Shown: positions 10,324 to 19,654, counted from the stretch's first letter. The stretch is DNA of 64,000 nt from Ralstonia sp. NFACC01 (GCF_900115545.1 NZ_FOWV01000001.1:310001-374000); one strand, 5' to 3'. Program-made: numbers and translations. Notes: generated from the letters alone by a model not told the origin.

Positions 10324-11196
10324 ATGAGCTGGCTGGACAAACTGCTTCCGCCCAAGATCCAACAGACCGATCCGTCGCAACGCAAGGGCATTCCGGAAGG
10401 CCTCTGGGTCAAATGCCCGGCCTGCGAGTCGGTGTTGTACCGTACCGACGTCGAAGCCAATCTGCACGTCTGCCCCAAGTGCGATCATCACATGCGCATT
10501 GGCGCGCGTGCCCGTCTGGACGCGCTGCTGGACGCCGAGGGCCGCTATGAGCTGGGCCAGGAGATCCTTCCGGTCGACGCGCTCAAGTTCAAGGACAGCA
10601 AAAAGTACCCCGACCGCATCAAGGCGGCCATGGACAACACCGGCGAGACCGATGCCATGGTCGTGCTGGGCGGCGCAATCCATGCGCTGCCGGTGGTGGT
10701 AGCTTGCTTCGAGTTCGAGTTCATGACGGGCTCGATGGGCTCTGTAGTGGGCGAGCGTTTCGCGCGTGGCGCACAGATGGCGCTGGAACAGAAGGTTCCG
10801 TTCATCTGTGTGACGGCGTCGGGCGGTGCGCGCATGCAGGAAAGCCTGCTGTCGCTCATGCAAATGGCCAAGACCACTGCGATGGTCCAGAAGCTGGCGG
10901 AAGCCAAGCTGCCGTTCATCAGCGTGCTGACCGACCCGACCACGGGCGGTGTGTCTGCCAGCTTCGCCTTCATGGGCGACGTGGTGATCGCCGAGCCCAA
11001 GGCAATGATCGGCTTTGCCGGCCCGCGCGTGATCGAGCAGACCGTTCGGGAAAAGCTGCCGGAAGGCTTCCAGCGCGCTGAGTTCCTTCTGACGAAGGGC
11101 GCCATCGACATGATTGTCGACCGCCGAAACATGCGCCGCGAGATCGCCGAGCTTCTGGCGCTCCTGCAGAAGCAACCGGCCGACGCACTGGCCTGA
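10324..11196 (+). CDS. accD: Acetyl-CoA carboxylase carboxyltransferase beta subunit
   Basis: AccD with AccA transfers the carboxyl group from biotin to acetyl-CoA, making malonyl-CoA for fatty acid synthesis. The N-terminal four-cysteine zinc ribbon is intact (Cys31, Cys34, Cys50, Cys53), and the crotonase-fold motifs [10 protein letters not shown] and [11 protein letters not shown] follow. The length of 290 residues is typical. A strong AAGGAGC precedes the ATG. A terminator follows 22 bases after the stop. Confidence 0.97.
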   Translation: MSWLDKLLPPKIQQTDPSQRKGIPEGLWVKCPACESVLYRTDVEANLHVCPKCDHHMRIGARARLDALLDAEGRYELGQEILPVDALKFKDSKKYPDRIKAAMDNTGETDAMVVLGGAIHALPVVVACFEFEFMTGSMGSVVGERFARGAQMALEQKVPFICVTASGGARMQESLLSLMQMAKTTAMVQKLAEAKLPFISVLTDPTTGGVSASFAFMGDVVIAEPKAMIGFAGPRVIEQTVREKLPEGFQRAEFLLTKGAIDMIVDRRNMRREIAELLALLQKQPADALA

Positions 11197-11217
11197 TGCA
11201 GCACATCTGTTGAACCG

Positions 11218-11250
11218 AAGCGCGGGCGTGAGTCCGCGCTTCTTGTTTTT
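11218..11250 (+). terminator. Rho-independent terminator after accD
   Basis: A 9-bp stem GAAGCGCGG (11218-11226) / CCGCGCTTC (11234-11242) is followed by TTGTTTTT. It separates the trp-accD run from folC. Confidence 0.75.
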
Positions 11251-11288
11251 GCGCGGCCCGTTTCCCGAAGCCGCGCCACCTATTTCGC

Positions 11289-12587
11289 ATGCCTACATTC
11301 GACACGCTGCCCGACTGGCTGGCCCACCTGGAAACCGCACACCCGGTCGGCATCGACATGGGCTTGGCCCGCATCAGTCGCGTGCGCGAGGCGCTCGGGC
11401 TGGAATTCAAGTCAGTCGTCTTTACGGTGGGCGGCACCAATGGCAAGGGCTCGACCTGCGCGATGCTGGAGGCGATCCTGCTGGCGGCCGGCTACAAGGT
11501 AGGTTGCCATACTTCGCCGCACCTGATCGACTTTAACGAGCGTGCTCGCGTGAATGGGGAGATCGCCACAGACGCGATGTTGCTGCCGCACTTTGAGGCG
11601 GTGGAGCGTGCGCGCTGCAGCTTCCCCGAGCCCGTCAGCCTGACCTATTTCGAATTCACCACGCTGGCGATCATGCATCTGTTCGCCAATGCAGGCCTTG
11701 ATGCGGTGATCCTGGAAGTCGGCCTGGGCGGCCGATTGGATGCGGTTAACATCATCGATACCGATTGCGCCATCATTACCAGCGTCGATCTCGATCACAT
11801 GGCCTACCTGGGCGATACCCGCGAGGCGATCGGCTTTGAGAAAGCCGGCATCTTTCGCGCGGGCAAGCCGGCGATCTGCGCTGACCCGGTGCCGCCAATT
11901 TCCCTGGTGGAGCACGCCGAGGCCATTGGCGCAGATCTTTGGCTGATCGGCCGCGATTTCAATTTCCAAGGTGACAAGCAGCAGTGGGGCTTTAGCGGCC
12001 GCGGGCGCCGTTGGCCTAGCCTCGGGTATCCGGCATTGCGCGGGGCAAACCAGTTGCTGAACGCTTCGGCCGCGCTGGCGGCTTTGGAATCAGTGCGCGA
12101 CCGGTTGCCGATCTCGGCGCAGGACGTGCGTCTGGGGTTGTCGCAGGTGGTGTTGCCGGGGCGCTTCCAGGTCTTGCCGGGCCGTCCGTCCGTCGTCCTG
12201 GACGTTGCGCATAACCCGCACGCGTCGGCTGCGCTGGGCCAGAACCTCGAGAACATGGGTTTTTACCGCTACACCTACGCGGTGTTCGGTGCGATGCAGG
12301 ACAAGGACATCGCGGGTGTGCTCGGGCACATGCTCGACAAGGTCGATCACTGGTGCCTGACCGACTTGCCGACGCCGCGCGCCGCGAGCGCTGCAAGCCT
12401 GGCGCAGGCGCTGGCCGACTGCGGTTTCCGCGCAGGCAAGGAATCGAGCGTGAGCACATTCAGCGATCCCGCCACAGCCTATCGCAACGCCATGGAGCGG
12501 GCGACCGAGGATGATAGAATCGTGGTCTTCGGATCGTTCTACACCGTTGCCGGCGTGCTGGCGGAGCGCAAGAGTCGCGCGCACTAA
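11289..12587 (+). CDS. folC: Bifunctional folylpolyglutamate/dihydrofolate synthase
   Basis: FolC adds glutamate to dihydropteroate and to folates. The 432-residue Mur-ligase-like protein has the ATP loop GGTNGKGSTCAMLE near residue 48, the HTSPHLIDFNERARVNG motif, the conserved GLGGRLDAVN and the C-terminal DVAHNPHA. It is followed by a SPOR-domain gene after 13 bases, the same order (folC-dedD-cvpA-purF) as in many beta- and gamma-proteobacteria. Confidence 0.96.
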   Translation: MPTFDTLPDWLAHLETAHPVGIDMGLARISRVREALGLEFKSVVFTVGGTNGKGSTCAMLEAILLAAGYKVGCHTSPHLIDFNERARVNGEIATDAMLLPHFEAVERARCSFPEPVSLTYFEFTTLAIMHLFANAGLDAVILEVGLGGRLDAVNIIDTDCAIITSVDLDHMAYLGDTREAIGFEKAGIFRAGKPAICADPVPPISLVEHAEAIGADLWLIGRDFNFQGDKQQWGFSGRGRRWPSLGYPALRGANQLLNASAALAALESVRDRLPISAQDVRLGLSQVVLPGRFQVLPGRPSVVLDVAHNPHASAALGQNLENMGFYRYTYAVFGAMQDKDIAGVLGHMLDKVDHWCLTDLPTPRAASAASLAQALADCGFRAGKESSVSTFSDPATAYRNAMERATEDDRIVVFGSFYTVAGVLAERKSRAH

Positions 12588-12600
12588 AACCGGGGCCCTC

Positions 12601-13461
12601 ATGGGACTGTTTTCCATCTTTTCCTCCCGCAAGAACGCTGAAGGCGAACGCACACGCGGCGCAGCCGCCGGCAGTGCTGCCGATGTCGCTCGCGATGCGG
12701 TGCGTGGTTCGCGCGCATCGTCCACTGCTCGCAGCCGCGCCTCCCGTCGCACCGACGATGACGACGACGGCCTTGATCCCGAACTCCCGCAAAAGCAACG
12801 CGCTCGCCGTCGGCTGATCGGCGCCTTGGTGCTGGTTGGCGCTGCCGTCATCGTGTTGCCCCTCGTGTTTGATGCCAAGCCGCGCCCCGTAACCGATGCC
12901 GTGGCCGTGCAGATCCAGGATCAGCCGGTTGATCGTGGCGCCAAAGCCTCGACCGATGAGCCGAAGGTCGCCAGCCGGCGTTCCGCGTCGCGTCCGGCAG
13001 CCTCGTCGACCGATCAGGCGCAGGCGCTTGACCAAGGCGAAGAGGTGGTTGCGAGCAACGACGCGCCGTCGGAGGCTCAGAACCCGCCGGCTGCAACCAA
13101 ACCGACGACACCGCCCAAGCCTGTCGCCAGTCTGACGCCACCTGCTGAATCGAAGCCCACAGCGAAACCTGCCCAACCGGCAGCCCAGCCCACACAGCAA
13201 ACGGCCGCAGCGAGCACCGATGCCAACGGCGGCAAGTTCATTCTCCTGATTGGCGCGTTCGCTTCCGAAGACCGCGCCCGAAATTGGCTGGGCAAGCTCA
13301 AGAGCGAGAAGATTCCGGGTTACATCGAACACAAGAAGGTGCCTGAGAAGGGCGATCTGGCCTTGCTGCGAGCGGGTCCGTTCAACGATCGTGCATCCGC
13401 CGAGGCGGCGCAGAAGCGTGCCGAGCAGATCGGCCTGACGCCGAAGCTCGTGCAGCAATGA
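12601..13461 (+). CDS. SPOR-domain cell-division protein, DedD-like
   Basis: SPOR domains bind denuded peptidoglycan at the division septum. This 286-residue protein has a basic cytoplasmic N-terminus, one membrane span at about residues 78-98 (LIGALVLVGAAVIVLPLVF), a long Pro/Ala/Thr-rich periplasmic linker and a C-terminal SPOR domain from about residue 213 (GGKFILLIGAFASEDRARNW through LTPKLVQQ). The ATG at 12601 is used; an earlier in-frame ATG lies inside folC. Its place between folC and cvpA matches dedD, though the sequence outside the SPOR domain is not conserved enough to insist on the name. Confidence 0.9.
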   Translation: MGLFSIFSSRKNAEGERTRGAAAGSAADVARDAVRGSRASSTARSRASRRTDDDDDGLDPELPQKQRARRRLIGALVLVGAAVIVLPLVFDAKPRPVTDAVAVQIQDQPVDRGAKASTDEPKVASRRSASRPAASSTDQAQALDQGEEVVASNDAPSEAQNPPAATKPTTPPKPVASLTPPAESKPTAKPAQPAAQPTQQTAAASTDANGGKFILLIGAFASEDRARNWLGKLKSEKIPGYIEHKKVPEKGDLALLRAGPFNDRASAEAAQKRAEQIGLTPKLVQQ

Positions 13462-13551
13462 CAATGCGGTCGAACGTGTACATAGCGCGCTCGCCAAGTT
13501 TGCTGATTCACCCCGCTGCATTCCACGCCAGTCAATCCGAGCCGCTGCCAG

Positions 13552-14049
13552 ATGCAACCGACTTTCTTTGACTACGGCGTGCTGTTCATCATCGTCACGT
13601 CGGCGCTGATTGGGTTGTTTCGGGGGCTGATCCGCGAAGTGCTGGCGCTCCTCGGGTGGTTGTTTGCGGCGTGGGTGGCATACACGTTTTCAGGCGTGGC
13701 GGCCGGCTGGATGCCGGAATCGCTGCCGGGCGGCCCGGTCGCACGCACCGTTCTCGGTTTCGTCCTACTGTTTATCGTGACGGTGATTGCATCTTCGCTG
13801 GTGGGTGCGCTGCTCTCGGCGGCCCTGGCGAGCGCGGGGCTCAAGCCGGCGGATCGCGGTCTGGGTATGGTGTTCGGGTTGGCACGCGGTGGCGTGATCA
13901 TCCTCGTACTGATGACGGTGGCCGGTTTTACCAGCCTGCCTGAGCAGCCGTTCTGGCGCGATGCGATGACAAGGCCTTACGCGGAGCAGGCAGTACAGGC
14001 AGCCAAGCCGTTGTTGCCACCGGATGTCGCGAAGTATGTTCACTATTGA
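13552..14049 (+). CDS. cvpA: CvpA family inner-membrane protein
   Basis: CvpA homologues are small polytopic membrane proteins that usually sit just upstream of purF. The 165-residue protein starts [20 protein letters not shown], which is the family signature, and has four hydrophobic segments. The biochemical role is unsettled; colicin V export was the original phenotype and envelope maintenance has been proposed. It overlaps no neighbour and is 98 bases upstream of purF. Confidence 0.93.
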   Translation: MQPTFFDYGVLFIIVTSALIGLFRGLIREVLALLGWLFAAWVAYTFSGVAAGWMPESLPGGPVARTVLGFVLLFIVTVIASSLVGALLSAALASAGLKPADRGLGMVFGLARGGVIILVLMTVAGFTSLPEQPFWRDAMTRPYAEQAVQAAKPLLPPDVAKYVHY

Positions 14050-14094
14050 TCTGGAGCGTCTGGCCACAAGCTAGGCAATCCGGGAAGCTTTTTC

Positions 14095-14119
14095 GGCGCC
14101 CGCAACGGGTGTGGGCGCC
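14095..14119. other. Inverted repeat in the purF leader
   Basis: A perfect 7-bp inverted repeat GGCGCCC (14095-14101) / GGGCGCC (14113-14119) lies 29 bases upstream of purF. There is no T run, so it is not a canonical terminator; it may be an operator or a leader hairpin. Confidence 0.3.
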
Positions 14120-14147
14120 ACCAAATACGTTCTCGCTGGAGTTCGAC

Positions 14148-15683
14148 ATGTGCGGTATCGTTGGGGTGGTCTCAGCCACGCCCGTCAATCAGCTGATCTA
14201 CGACAGTCTGTTGCTCCTGCAACATCGCGGGCAAGACGCGGCGGGCATTGCCACCGCTTCAGGCAGCACTTTCCACATGCACAAGGCCAACGGCATGGTG
14301 CGTGACGTGTTCCGCACGCGCAACATGCGCGGTCTGCCGGGTACGAGCGGCATCGGTCAAGTGCGCTATCCGACCGCAGGTTCCTCCAGCGAGGAAGAGG
14401 CCCAACCGTTCTATGTCAACGCGCCGTTCGGCATCGTGCTGGCACACAACGGCAACCTGACGAACTCGGATCAACTGCGCGACGAGATGTTCCGGCGTGA
14501 CCGCCGCCACATCAACACGCAGTCCGACTCCGAAGTGCTGCTCAACGTGCTGGCCGACGAGCTGCAACGCGCCAGCAACGACATCCCGCTGAATCGCGAT
14601 TCCATCTTCACGGCGGTGGAAGGCCTGCACCGTCGTGTGCGCGGTTCGTATGCCATCGCTGCCGAGATTTCCGGCTACGGCGTGCTGGCTGTGCGTGACC
14701 CGTTCGGCATCCGCCCGCTTGCACTGGGAAGCCAGGAAACGCCGGATGGCGACATCGAATACATGGTTGCCTCGGAATCGGTGGCGCTGGAAGGCATCGG
14801 CTTCAAGTTCGAGCGTGATGTGGCCCCCGGCGAAGCCATCTTCATCGATCTCGAGGGCAAGCTGCACACCAAGCAGTGCGCCGCGAACCCGGTGCTTTCA
14901 CCATGCATTTTTGAATACGTGTACCTCGCCCGTCCGGACTCCCGCATGGACGGCGTGTCGGTGTACGACGCACGCCTGCGCATGGGCGATTACCTGGCCG
15001 AGAAGATCAAGCGCGAGGTGACCGACAAGATCGACGTGGTGATGCCGATTCCGGATTCGTCGCGTCCGGCCGCCATGCAAGTGGCCAACCACCTGGGCGT
15101 GCCGTATCGCGAAGGCTTCTTCAAGAACCGCTACGTGGGCCGCACCTTCATCATGCCGGGCCAGGCGGTGCGCAAGAAGTCCGTGCGCCAGAAACTCAAC
15201 GCCATGGCGATCGAGTTCAAGGACAAGAACGTGCTGATCGTCGACGACTCCATCGTGCGGGGTACGACGTCGTCGGAGATCGTGCAGATGGCGCGCGATG
15301 CCGGTGCGAAGAAGGTGATCTTCGCTTCGGCTGCGCCGCCGGTGAAGTTCCCGAACGTGTACGGTATCGACATGCCGACGCGCGGCGAACTGGTCGCTTA
15401 TGGCCGCACGCACGAAGAGATCGCCAAGATCATCGGCGCAGACCAGCTGGTGTACCAGGACGTGGAAGACATGAAGCGTGCCGTACGCGACGTCAATCCT
15501 GCGCTGAAGGATTTCGACGCCTCGTGCTTTGACGGCAAGTACGTGACGGGCGACATTGATGAGGCTTACCTCGATCGTCTGGAGGCCGCGCGCAACAGCT
15601 CGGCCAAAGCCGACCGTGAGAATGCGCAGAACGATGATCCGCGTACGCAGCTGCACCTGCAGCGCTCTGCCGTGAACGAGTAA
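14148..15683 (+). CDS. purF: Amidophosphoribosyltransferase
   Basis: PurF transfers ammonia from glutamine to PRPP, the first committed step of purine synthesis. From the ATG at 14148 the protein begins MCGIVGVV, so Cys2 becomes the N-terminal nucleophile after Met removal; an upstream extension of the frame would block this and is rejected. The PRPP-binding motif [14 protein letters not shown] and the glutaminase-domain LAHNGNLTN are present. At 511 residues the length is normal. It is followed by a terminator shared with the convergent ABC genes. Confidence 0.97.
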   Translation: MCGIVGVVSATPVNQLIYDSLLLLQHRGQDAAGIATASGSTFHMHKANGMVRDVFRTRNMRGLPGTSGIGQVRYPTAGSSSEEEAQPFYVNAPFGIVLAHNGNLTNSDQLRDEMFRRDRRHINTQSDSEVLLNVLADELQRASNDIPLNRDSIFTAVEGLHRRVRGSYAIAAEISGYGVLAVRDPFGIRPLALGSQETPDGDIEYMVASESVALEGIGFKFERDVAPGEAIFIDLEGKLHTKQCAANPVLSPCIFEYVYLARPDSRMDGVSVYDARLRMGDYLAEKIKREVTDKIDVVMPIPDSSRPAAMQVANHLGVPYREGFFKNRYVGRTFIMPGQAVRKKSVRQKLNAMAIEFKDKNVLIVDDSIVRGTTSSEIVQMARDAGAKKVIFASAAPPVKFPNVYGIDMPTRGELVAYGRTHEEIAKIIGADQLVYQDVEDMKRAVRDVNPALKDFDASCFDGKYVTGDIDEAYLDRLEAARNSSAKADRENAQNDDPRTQLHLQRSAVNE

Positions 15684-15702
15684 ATCTCGAACGCAGCAAA
15701 AG

Positions 15703-15730
15703 AAAAGCCCGTCATTGCGACGGGCTTTTT
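15703..15730. terminator. Bidirectional terminator between purF and ABC genes
   Basis: The stem AAAAGCCCGTC / GACGGGCTTTT with a 5-base loop is flanked by A residues on one side and T7 on the other. It can end purF on the plus strand and the ABC permease gene on the minus strand. Confidence 0.85.
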
Positions 15731-15752
15731 TGTTGGGCGTTGCGATCGTGCC

Positions 15753-16574
15753 TTACTTGAGCATGCGACGGCGGAGCAGCCACAGACAAAGCAGCAGCGC
15801 GGCCACGGCGTACAGCACCAGCACGCCAAGGTGCAGCAGGATGTTGTCGGGCGTGCGACCCAGCATCAGCGGGCGGATCAGGTCCACCGCGTGCGGCAAT
15901 GGCAGCACGCTCGTCGCCGCGCGCACGGGCGCCGGCAGTTGCGACAGCGGGAAGAACACGCCCGAGAGCAGCATCATCGGCGTGATCACCAGCGTTTGGT
16001 AGAACATGAAGAAGTCGTAGTTGGGCGCAAGCGCCGTCATGTTCATCGCCAAGCAGGCAAAGGTGAAGCCGGTCAGCACGATGACGGGCAGAGCCAGCAG
16101 CGCCTGCGGCATCGACGCATACCCGAGCGCCCCCGCGACCAACATGATCGCCAGGCCTGAGAGCACGGACTTGCTGGCAGCCCAGAACAGCTCGCCGAGG
16201 ACGACGTCGCCCAGGCTGAGCGGCGCGTACAGAATCGCCTCCCACGTGCGTTGCACATGCATGCGCGAAAACGCGGAGTACATCGCCTCAAAGCTCGCCG
16301 ACATCATCGTGCTGGACGCCACGGTGCCGGCCGCCAGGAAGGCGATATACGACACGCCGTCAACGCGCCCGACGAGCAGGCCGAGCCCGAGACCCAGACC
16401 GAACAGGTAGATCATTGGGTCGGCCAGGTTGCCGGCCATCGATGGAATGGCCAGCTTGCGCCACACCATGAAGTTGCGCAGCCAGACGTACTGCCAGTTG
16501 CGGAAGTTCAGTGGCAGCAGCGGCTGCGGAAAGGCCTGTTTCTGCGTTGGAGTGAGTGCGGTTTCAGTGGACAT
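15753..16574 (-). CDS. ABC-2 type permease, NodJ-like
   Basis: This is the membrane subunit of an ABC-2 exporter. The 273-residue protein has about six hydrophobic segments and the family stretch TWEAILYAPLSLGDVVLGE followed by LSGVFFPLSQLP. The ATG at 16574 has GAGAGAAC upstream; the longer TTG start is weaker. The stop of the ATPase gene lies 12 bases upstream, so the two form an operon. Similarity is to the NodIJ group common in beta-proteobacteria; in Ralstonia, without nod genes, the substrate is unknown and lipid-linked or small-molecule export is only a guess. Confidence 0.9.
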   Translation of the reverse strand: MSTETALTPTQKQAFPQPLLPLNFRNWQYVWLRNFMVWRKLAIPSMAGNLADPMIYLFGLGLGLGLLVGRVDGVSYIAFLAAGTVASSTMMSASFEAMYSAFSRMHVQRTWEAILYAPLSLGDVVLGELFWAASKSVLSGLAIMLVAGALGYASMPQALLALPVIVLTGFTFACLAMNMTALAPNYDFFMFYQTLVITPMMLLSGVFFPLSQLPAPVRAATSVLPLPHAVDLIRPLMLGRTPDNILLHLGVLVLYAVAALLLCLWLLRRRMLK

Positions 16575-16585
16575 GGGCGGTTCTC

Positions 16586-17548
16586 TCAATCACGCATTTC
16601 GCGGCCGGTCAGGCGCAGGAACACATCTTCGAGATTGGCCGGGCGGTGCAGGTAGCGCAGCCCAGGCATGGTGTGCGTTTCTGCCTGCGTGCGCAGCGCG
16701 GCCACCAGCGGCTGCGGATCGCGTGCATAGCAGAAGAGTGTCTCGCCGCTGGTTTCGACGCGGTCAGCGAGCGGTGTGAGCAGCGTGCGCAGGGCGTTGA
16801 GGTCGTCACCATAGACTTCAACGACGTCGCAGCCGATTTCGCGCGCGATGAGTTCTTGAGGCTTGCCTTGCGCGATCTTCCGGCCGTTGTCGATCACGCA
16901 GAGCTCATCGCACAGGCGCTCGGCTTCTTCCATGAAATGCGTGGTCAGCAAGATGGTCTTGCCGGCGGCGAGCAATGAGCGCAGGCGCTCCCAGATCAGG
17001 TGCCGCGCTTGCGGGTCGAGCCCCGTGGTGGGCTCGTCCATGACGAGGATGTCGGGATCGTTGATCAGCGCGCGCGCGACCGTCAGCCGCCGCTTCATGC
17101 CGCCCGAGAGCGCGCGTACAGGCGCATCGGCTTTCTGTTCGAGCCGCGCGAACTCCAGCAGGGTAGGAATGCGCTCGCGGATGGTGGCGGACGACAGGCC
17201 AAAGTAGCGTCCGAAGATGCGCAGGTTTTCCGAGACGGAGAAATCAGGGTCGAGATTGTCGAACTGCGGCACGACACCCACGCGCATGCGCGCGCGGTGT
17301 GCGGCTTCGGGAACCGGCTCGTCGCACAGTCTCAGACTGCCCGCATCGGGCATCGTCATCCCGAGCAGCATGCGCAGCGTGGTGGTCTTGCCGGCGCCGT
17401 TGGGGCCAAGCAGGCCGAAGCACTGGCCGCGCCGGACGCTGAAGCTGAGGTTGTCGACGACCGTCTGGTCACCGTAACGTTTGCGCAGGCCCTCGACGCG
17501 CAGGATCGGTGTGCTGCTCACGCCAAAACCCTCTTGCTCGTATCGCAC
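16586..17548 (-). CDS. ABC transporter ATPase, NodI-like
   Basis: This cytoplasmic ATPase powers the adjacent permease. Walker A is [13 protein letters not shown], the signature is [16 protein letters not shown] and Walker B is [13 protein letters not shown] with the H-loop [11 protein letters not shown]. The start is uncertain: a GTG at 17548 lies four bases after GGAGG, but a second GTG at 17521 (protein starting [11 protein letters not shown]) fits homologues well. The GGAGG also precedes an out-of-frame 10-codon mini-ORF (ATG at 17550) whose TGA overlaps the 17521 GTG as GTGA, so translational coupling by a leader peptide is possible. Confidence 0.92.
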   Translation of the reverse strand: MRYEQEGFGVSSTPILRVEGLRKRYGDQTVVDNLSFSVRRGQCFGLLGPNGAGKTTTLRMLLGMTMPDAGSLRLCDEPVPEAAHRARMRVGVVPQFDNLDPDFSVSENLRIFGRYFGLSSATIRERIPTLLEFARLEQKADAPVRALSGGMKRRLTVARALINDPDILVMDEPTTGLDPQARHLIWERLRSLLAAGKTILLTTHFMEEAERLCDELCVIDNGRKIAQGKPQELIAREIGCDVVEVYGDDLNALRTLLTPLADRVETSGETLFCYARDPQPLVAALRTQAETHTMPGLRYLHRPANLEDVFLRLTGREMRD

Positions 17549-17635
17549 ATTGCCTCCGTTGCAAAACGCCGATTATGCGCCGGCATTCGCATATGCGTAT
17601 GAGGGGAATGTGCAATGGCAGTGCGCCGCTCTCAG

Positions 17636-17669
17636 GCAACAAAAAGGGCCAGGCGATATGGCCTGGCCC
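17636..17669 (-). terminator. Terminator of the glycine-zipper lipoprotein gene
   Basis: On the minus strand the stem GGGCCAGGC / GCCTGGCCC (17646-17669) is followed by TTTTTGTT. It lies 37 bases past the stop of the lipoprotein gene. Confidence 0.8.
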
Positions 17670-17705
17670 GAGCTTGCAGCGCGCGCATCGCTGCGCGCCG
17701 GGGGG

Positions 17706-17906
17706 CTACTTGGTGACGGCGTTACCGACCACGCCACCCAGTGCCGCACCACCCAGCGTGGCGCCCGGACCGCCCCAGATGGCCGCCCCGGCGACACCAC
17801 CTGCGGCTGCGCCTAGCGCAGTATTGCGCTGCTTTGGCGTCATGTCCGCGCATCCGCTGACGGATGCCAATGCGGCCGCCAGAATCAAGGATACGAAGGC
17901 ACGCAT
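17706..17906 (-). CDS. Small glycine-zipper lipoprotein, OsmB-like
   Basis: The 66-residue product has a lipoprotein signal peptide ending in the lipobox VSGC, then a short KQRNTALGAAAG stretch and a glycine-zipper hydrophobic region (GGVAGAAIWGGPGATLGGAALGG). Such proteins sit in the outer membrane and are often induced by osmotic or envelope stress (OsmB and Rcs-type lipoproteins). The ATG at 17906 is chosen because it gives a compact signal peptide. A terminator follows directly, so it is monocistronic. Confidence 0.85.
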   Translation of the reverse strand: MRAFVSLILAAALASVSGCADMTPKQRNTALGAAAGGVAGAAIWGGPGATLGGAALGGVVGNAVTK

Positions 17907-18044
17907 AACAAACTCCTTTTGTCGTCTGTGTATCTTCATTCAAGAACACGCAGGCCAGTATGTGCAGGTCAGGTTGCCTGAAAGGCGTGTCGGCCGATTC
18001 CCACACCTTCAGCGCGGCTGCGGAGGACAAAGTTCCCCCGGGCA

Positions 18045-18455
18045 TCAGGCCTTGGCAGGCTTTGGCTGACGCTCGTACTTGAATTCGGGCAGCGCCTTGA
18101 TGGCGTCTTTGGTCGCGCCCGGCAGCACAATCCTGCCCTGGTCGTACTGGAACTGATTCACGGGAATGGCCACGTCATAACGGCCCACACCCACGAAGCC
18201 GCCCGCACCAACGATAGCGAACGAGACGGCATTCTCGGGCGTCACGATCAAGTCCTGCACATCGCCGACCTTCTCCTTGCCCTCGTTGTAGACCGGCTTG
18301 CCGAGCACCTGCTTCTTCACACTCACGCCTTTGATGACGGCATCGAGTTCGGTAACGGATACCCCTAGCGCAGCGTGGCCCGCGACCTGCGCGAAAGCCT
18401 GCGGTGTGGCGGCAATGGTGGCGCTAGCGATCAGGGCAGCGGCGAGACGTTTCAT
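18045..18455 (-). CDS. Exported PRC-barrel domain protein
   Basis: The 136-residue protein has a cleavable signal peptide (ending AAATPQAFAQ, about residue 23) and a PRC-barrel-like domain with the typical LGKPVYNEGKEKVGDVQDLIV segment and a glycine-rich strand. It should be periplasmic. PRC-barrel proteins in Burkholderiaceae are frequent near stress genes; no enzymatic function is known. The gene ends 138 bases from the lipoprotein gene on the same strand. Confidence 0.85.
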   Translation of the reverse strand: MKRLAAALIASATIAATPQAFAQVAGHAALGVSVTELDAVIKGVSVKKQVLGKPVYNEGKEKVGDVQDLIVTPENAVSFAIVGAGGFVGVGRYDVAIPVNQFQYDQGRIVLPGATKDAIKALPEFKYERQPKPAKA

Positions 18456-18645
18456 CGTGACTCCGTGGTTTGGTGAATGAGGCGTTCGACTCTAACGCGC
18501 ACATGGCCGGCACCGCAGGCGAAGACGTCCGAAACGTATGTAGGACAAACGGGTGAGGTCAAGGAAATCGGCGTCGCGCGCAGCTACACTGAAACGCCCG
18601 GCACATGCTGGACGTATTTACCGATCTCACGAGGGAGTAACCGAC

Positions 18646-19113
18646 ATGATGACTCTGGAGCAACTCGGCGTTCTGCAACGATCACAGCTCGAAACCTGGA
18701 TGGCCGTCACGGAAGAGGCCGTAAACGGCGTCAATCGCCTGATCGGGCTCAATCTGCAGGCCCTCAAGACCGGTCTTGGCGAGACGGAGCACTGCCTGCA
18801 CGACGCTGCGGGTGCGCAGGACGCCGGCCAATGGTGGAACGCACAAGCGCGTTATCTGCAACCTGCCGGCGAACGCGTCTCCGGCTATACGCGCAACTTT
18901 GTTGAGATCGGCGTGGAGACCCAAAATGGGATCGCCCGCGCCTTGCAACGTCACGGTGATGAAGTCCGCCGCCAATGGGGCTTCGTCGCGGAGAACCTAG
19001 TGGACGCTGCGCCTCCTGGCGCCGAGGCGGCCGTGAATTTCTTCAAAGCATCGGTCGGCCTGGAAGTAGCCGCCGCAGAGGCGGCGGAAGACGCGGTGCG
19101 AGCCGATTCCTGA
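18646..19113 (+). CDS. Phasin family protein
   Basis: Phasins coat polyhydroxyalkanoate granules. The 155-residue, mostly helical protein has the family start MMTLEQLGVLQRSQLETWMA, the middle YLQPAGERVSGYTRNFVEIG stretch and an Ala/Glu-rich C-terminus. The ATG at 18646 has GAGGGAG upstream; in-frame extension to 18553 is not supported. It has no cysteine-rich or signal features. Ralstonia and relatives carry several phasin paralogues, so this one may be a minor or stress-related copy. Confidence 0.85.
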   Translation: MMTLEQLGVLQRSQLETWMAVTEEAVNGVNRLIGLNLQALKTGLGETEHCLHDAAGAQDAGQWWNAQARYLQPAGERVSGYTRNFVEIGVETQNGIARALQRHGDEVRRQWGFVAENLVDAAPPGAEAAVNFFKASVGLEVAAAEAAEDAVRADS

Positions 19114-19265
19114 GGCCAAGTGACGTAGCCGTCAAGGACGGTGCGGCACATTAAGGCTCCTCTGTACGGGTGAGAAGCGTCGGCGTGGGCCGACAGTCAT
19201 TTCGGTACAGTCCTACAAAAGGGCGCGGGCGGAGGTCGACACTCTGTCCGTGCGCGCGTCTTTAC

Positions 19266-19297
19266 ACTTCCTACATGCCTATCAACATGTAGGAGGT
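19266..19297 (+). promoter_or_regulatory. Hairpin burying a Shine-Dalgarno (candidate RNA thermometer or translational switch)
   Basis: The 12-bp stem ACTTCCTACATG (19266-19277) / CATGTAGGAGGT (19286-19297), with one G-U pair and an 8-base loop, pairs the whole AGGAGG (19291-19296) that serves the ATG at 19302. Translation of the following peptide gene should therefore be off unless the hairpin melts or is disrupted. Confidence 0.6.
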
Positions 19298-19301
19298 TGT
19301 C

Positions 19302-19376
19302 ATGCCCTATCTCGTTGCGTGGCTCTTGGGTGTTCCCGCGCTTGTGTTGCTGGTGATCTGGCTTTTCGTGCATTGA
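19302..19376 (+). CDS. 24-residue single-span membrane peptide
   Basis: The 24-codon ORF reads as one transmembrane helix with almost no flanks (it starts MPYLVAWLLGVPALVLLVIW). It has a perfect AGGAGG five bases before the ATG, unusually strong for this window, and that site is locked in a hairpin. The ORF is too short for standard gene callers. I believe similar peptides occur in other Burkholderiaceae but know no function. Comparable tiny hydrophobic proteins are often stress-induced regulators of membrane complexes; that is inference. Confidence 0.6.
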   Translation: MPYLVAWLLGVPALVLLVIWLFVH

Positions 19377-19414
19377 CACGAAGCTAGGCCTATCCAATAC
19401 AAACCGGAGGACAC

Positions 19415-19654
19415 ATGACTTTCCGAGACGACTGCAAAATCGAGGTATCTGCCTATGAACTCTCGCCGCAAGCCTGGCGCGCCGAAGTGAGCATCCTGCG
19501 CGCCAGCAACGGTGAGACCCTCTTAGCCCGTACAACCGTGCGCGAATCGGCGAATACGTATCCGAGTGCGGCGAGCGCGCTGGAAGCCGCGCGAGCGTAT
19601 GCCGAGGCGATGATCGCCTCCGGCGAGTTCGACTGCAGCCCCGTGCTTGACTGA
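19415..19654 (+). CDS. Conserved-looking small hypothetical protein (79 aa)
   Basis: The 79-residue acidic protein (MTFRDDCKIEVSAYELSPQA start) is soluble, with alternating strands in the first half and an Ala-rich helix in the second (PSAASALEAARAYAEAMIAS). It has no signal peptide. CGGAGG lies seven bases before the ATG. It starts 38 bases after the 24-residue peptide ORF, so the two may be co-transcribed. I do not recognise a named family. Confidence 0.7.
   Translation: MTFRDDCKIEVSAYELSPQAWRAEVSILRASNGETLLARTTVRESANTYPSAASALEAARAYAEAMIASGEFDCSPVLD

Noticed and set aside
9772-11175. 467-codon minus-strand ORF over trpA-accD
   Set aside because: Shadow of two certain genes on the plus strand.
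13552-14049. cvpA as part of a colicin cluster
   Set aside because: No bacteriocin, immunity or export genes nearby; the cvpA-purF pairing is housekeeping.
14046-14147. 34-residue N-terminal extension of PurF
   Set aside because: PurF needs Cys directly after the initiator Met; the extension would inactivate the glutaminase.
15753-17548. NodIJ-like ABC genes as a nodulation locus
   Set aside because: No nodABC or related genes; NodIJ-like exporters are widespread in non-symbiotic beta-proteobacteria.
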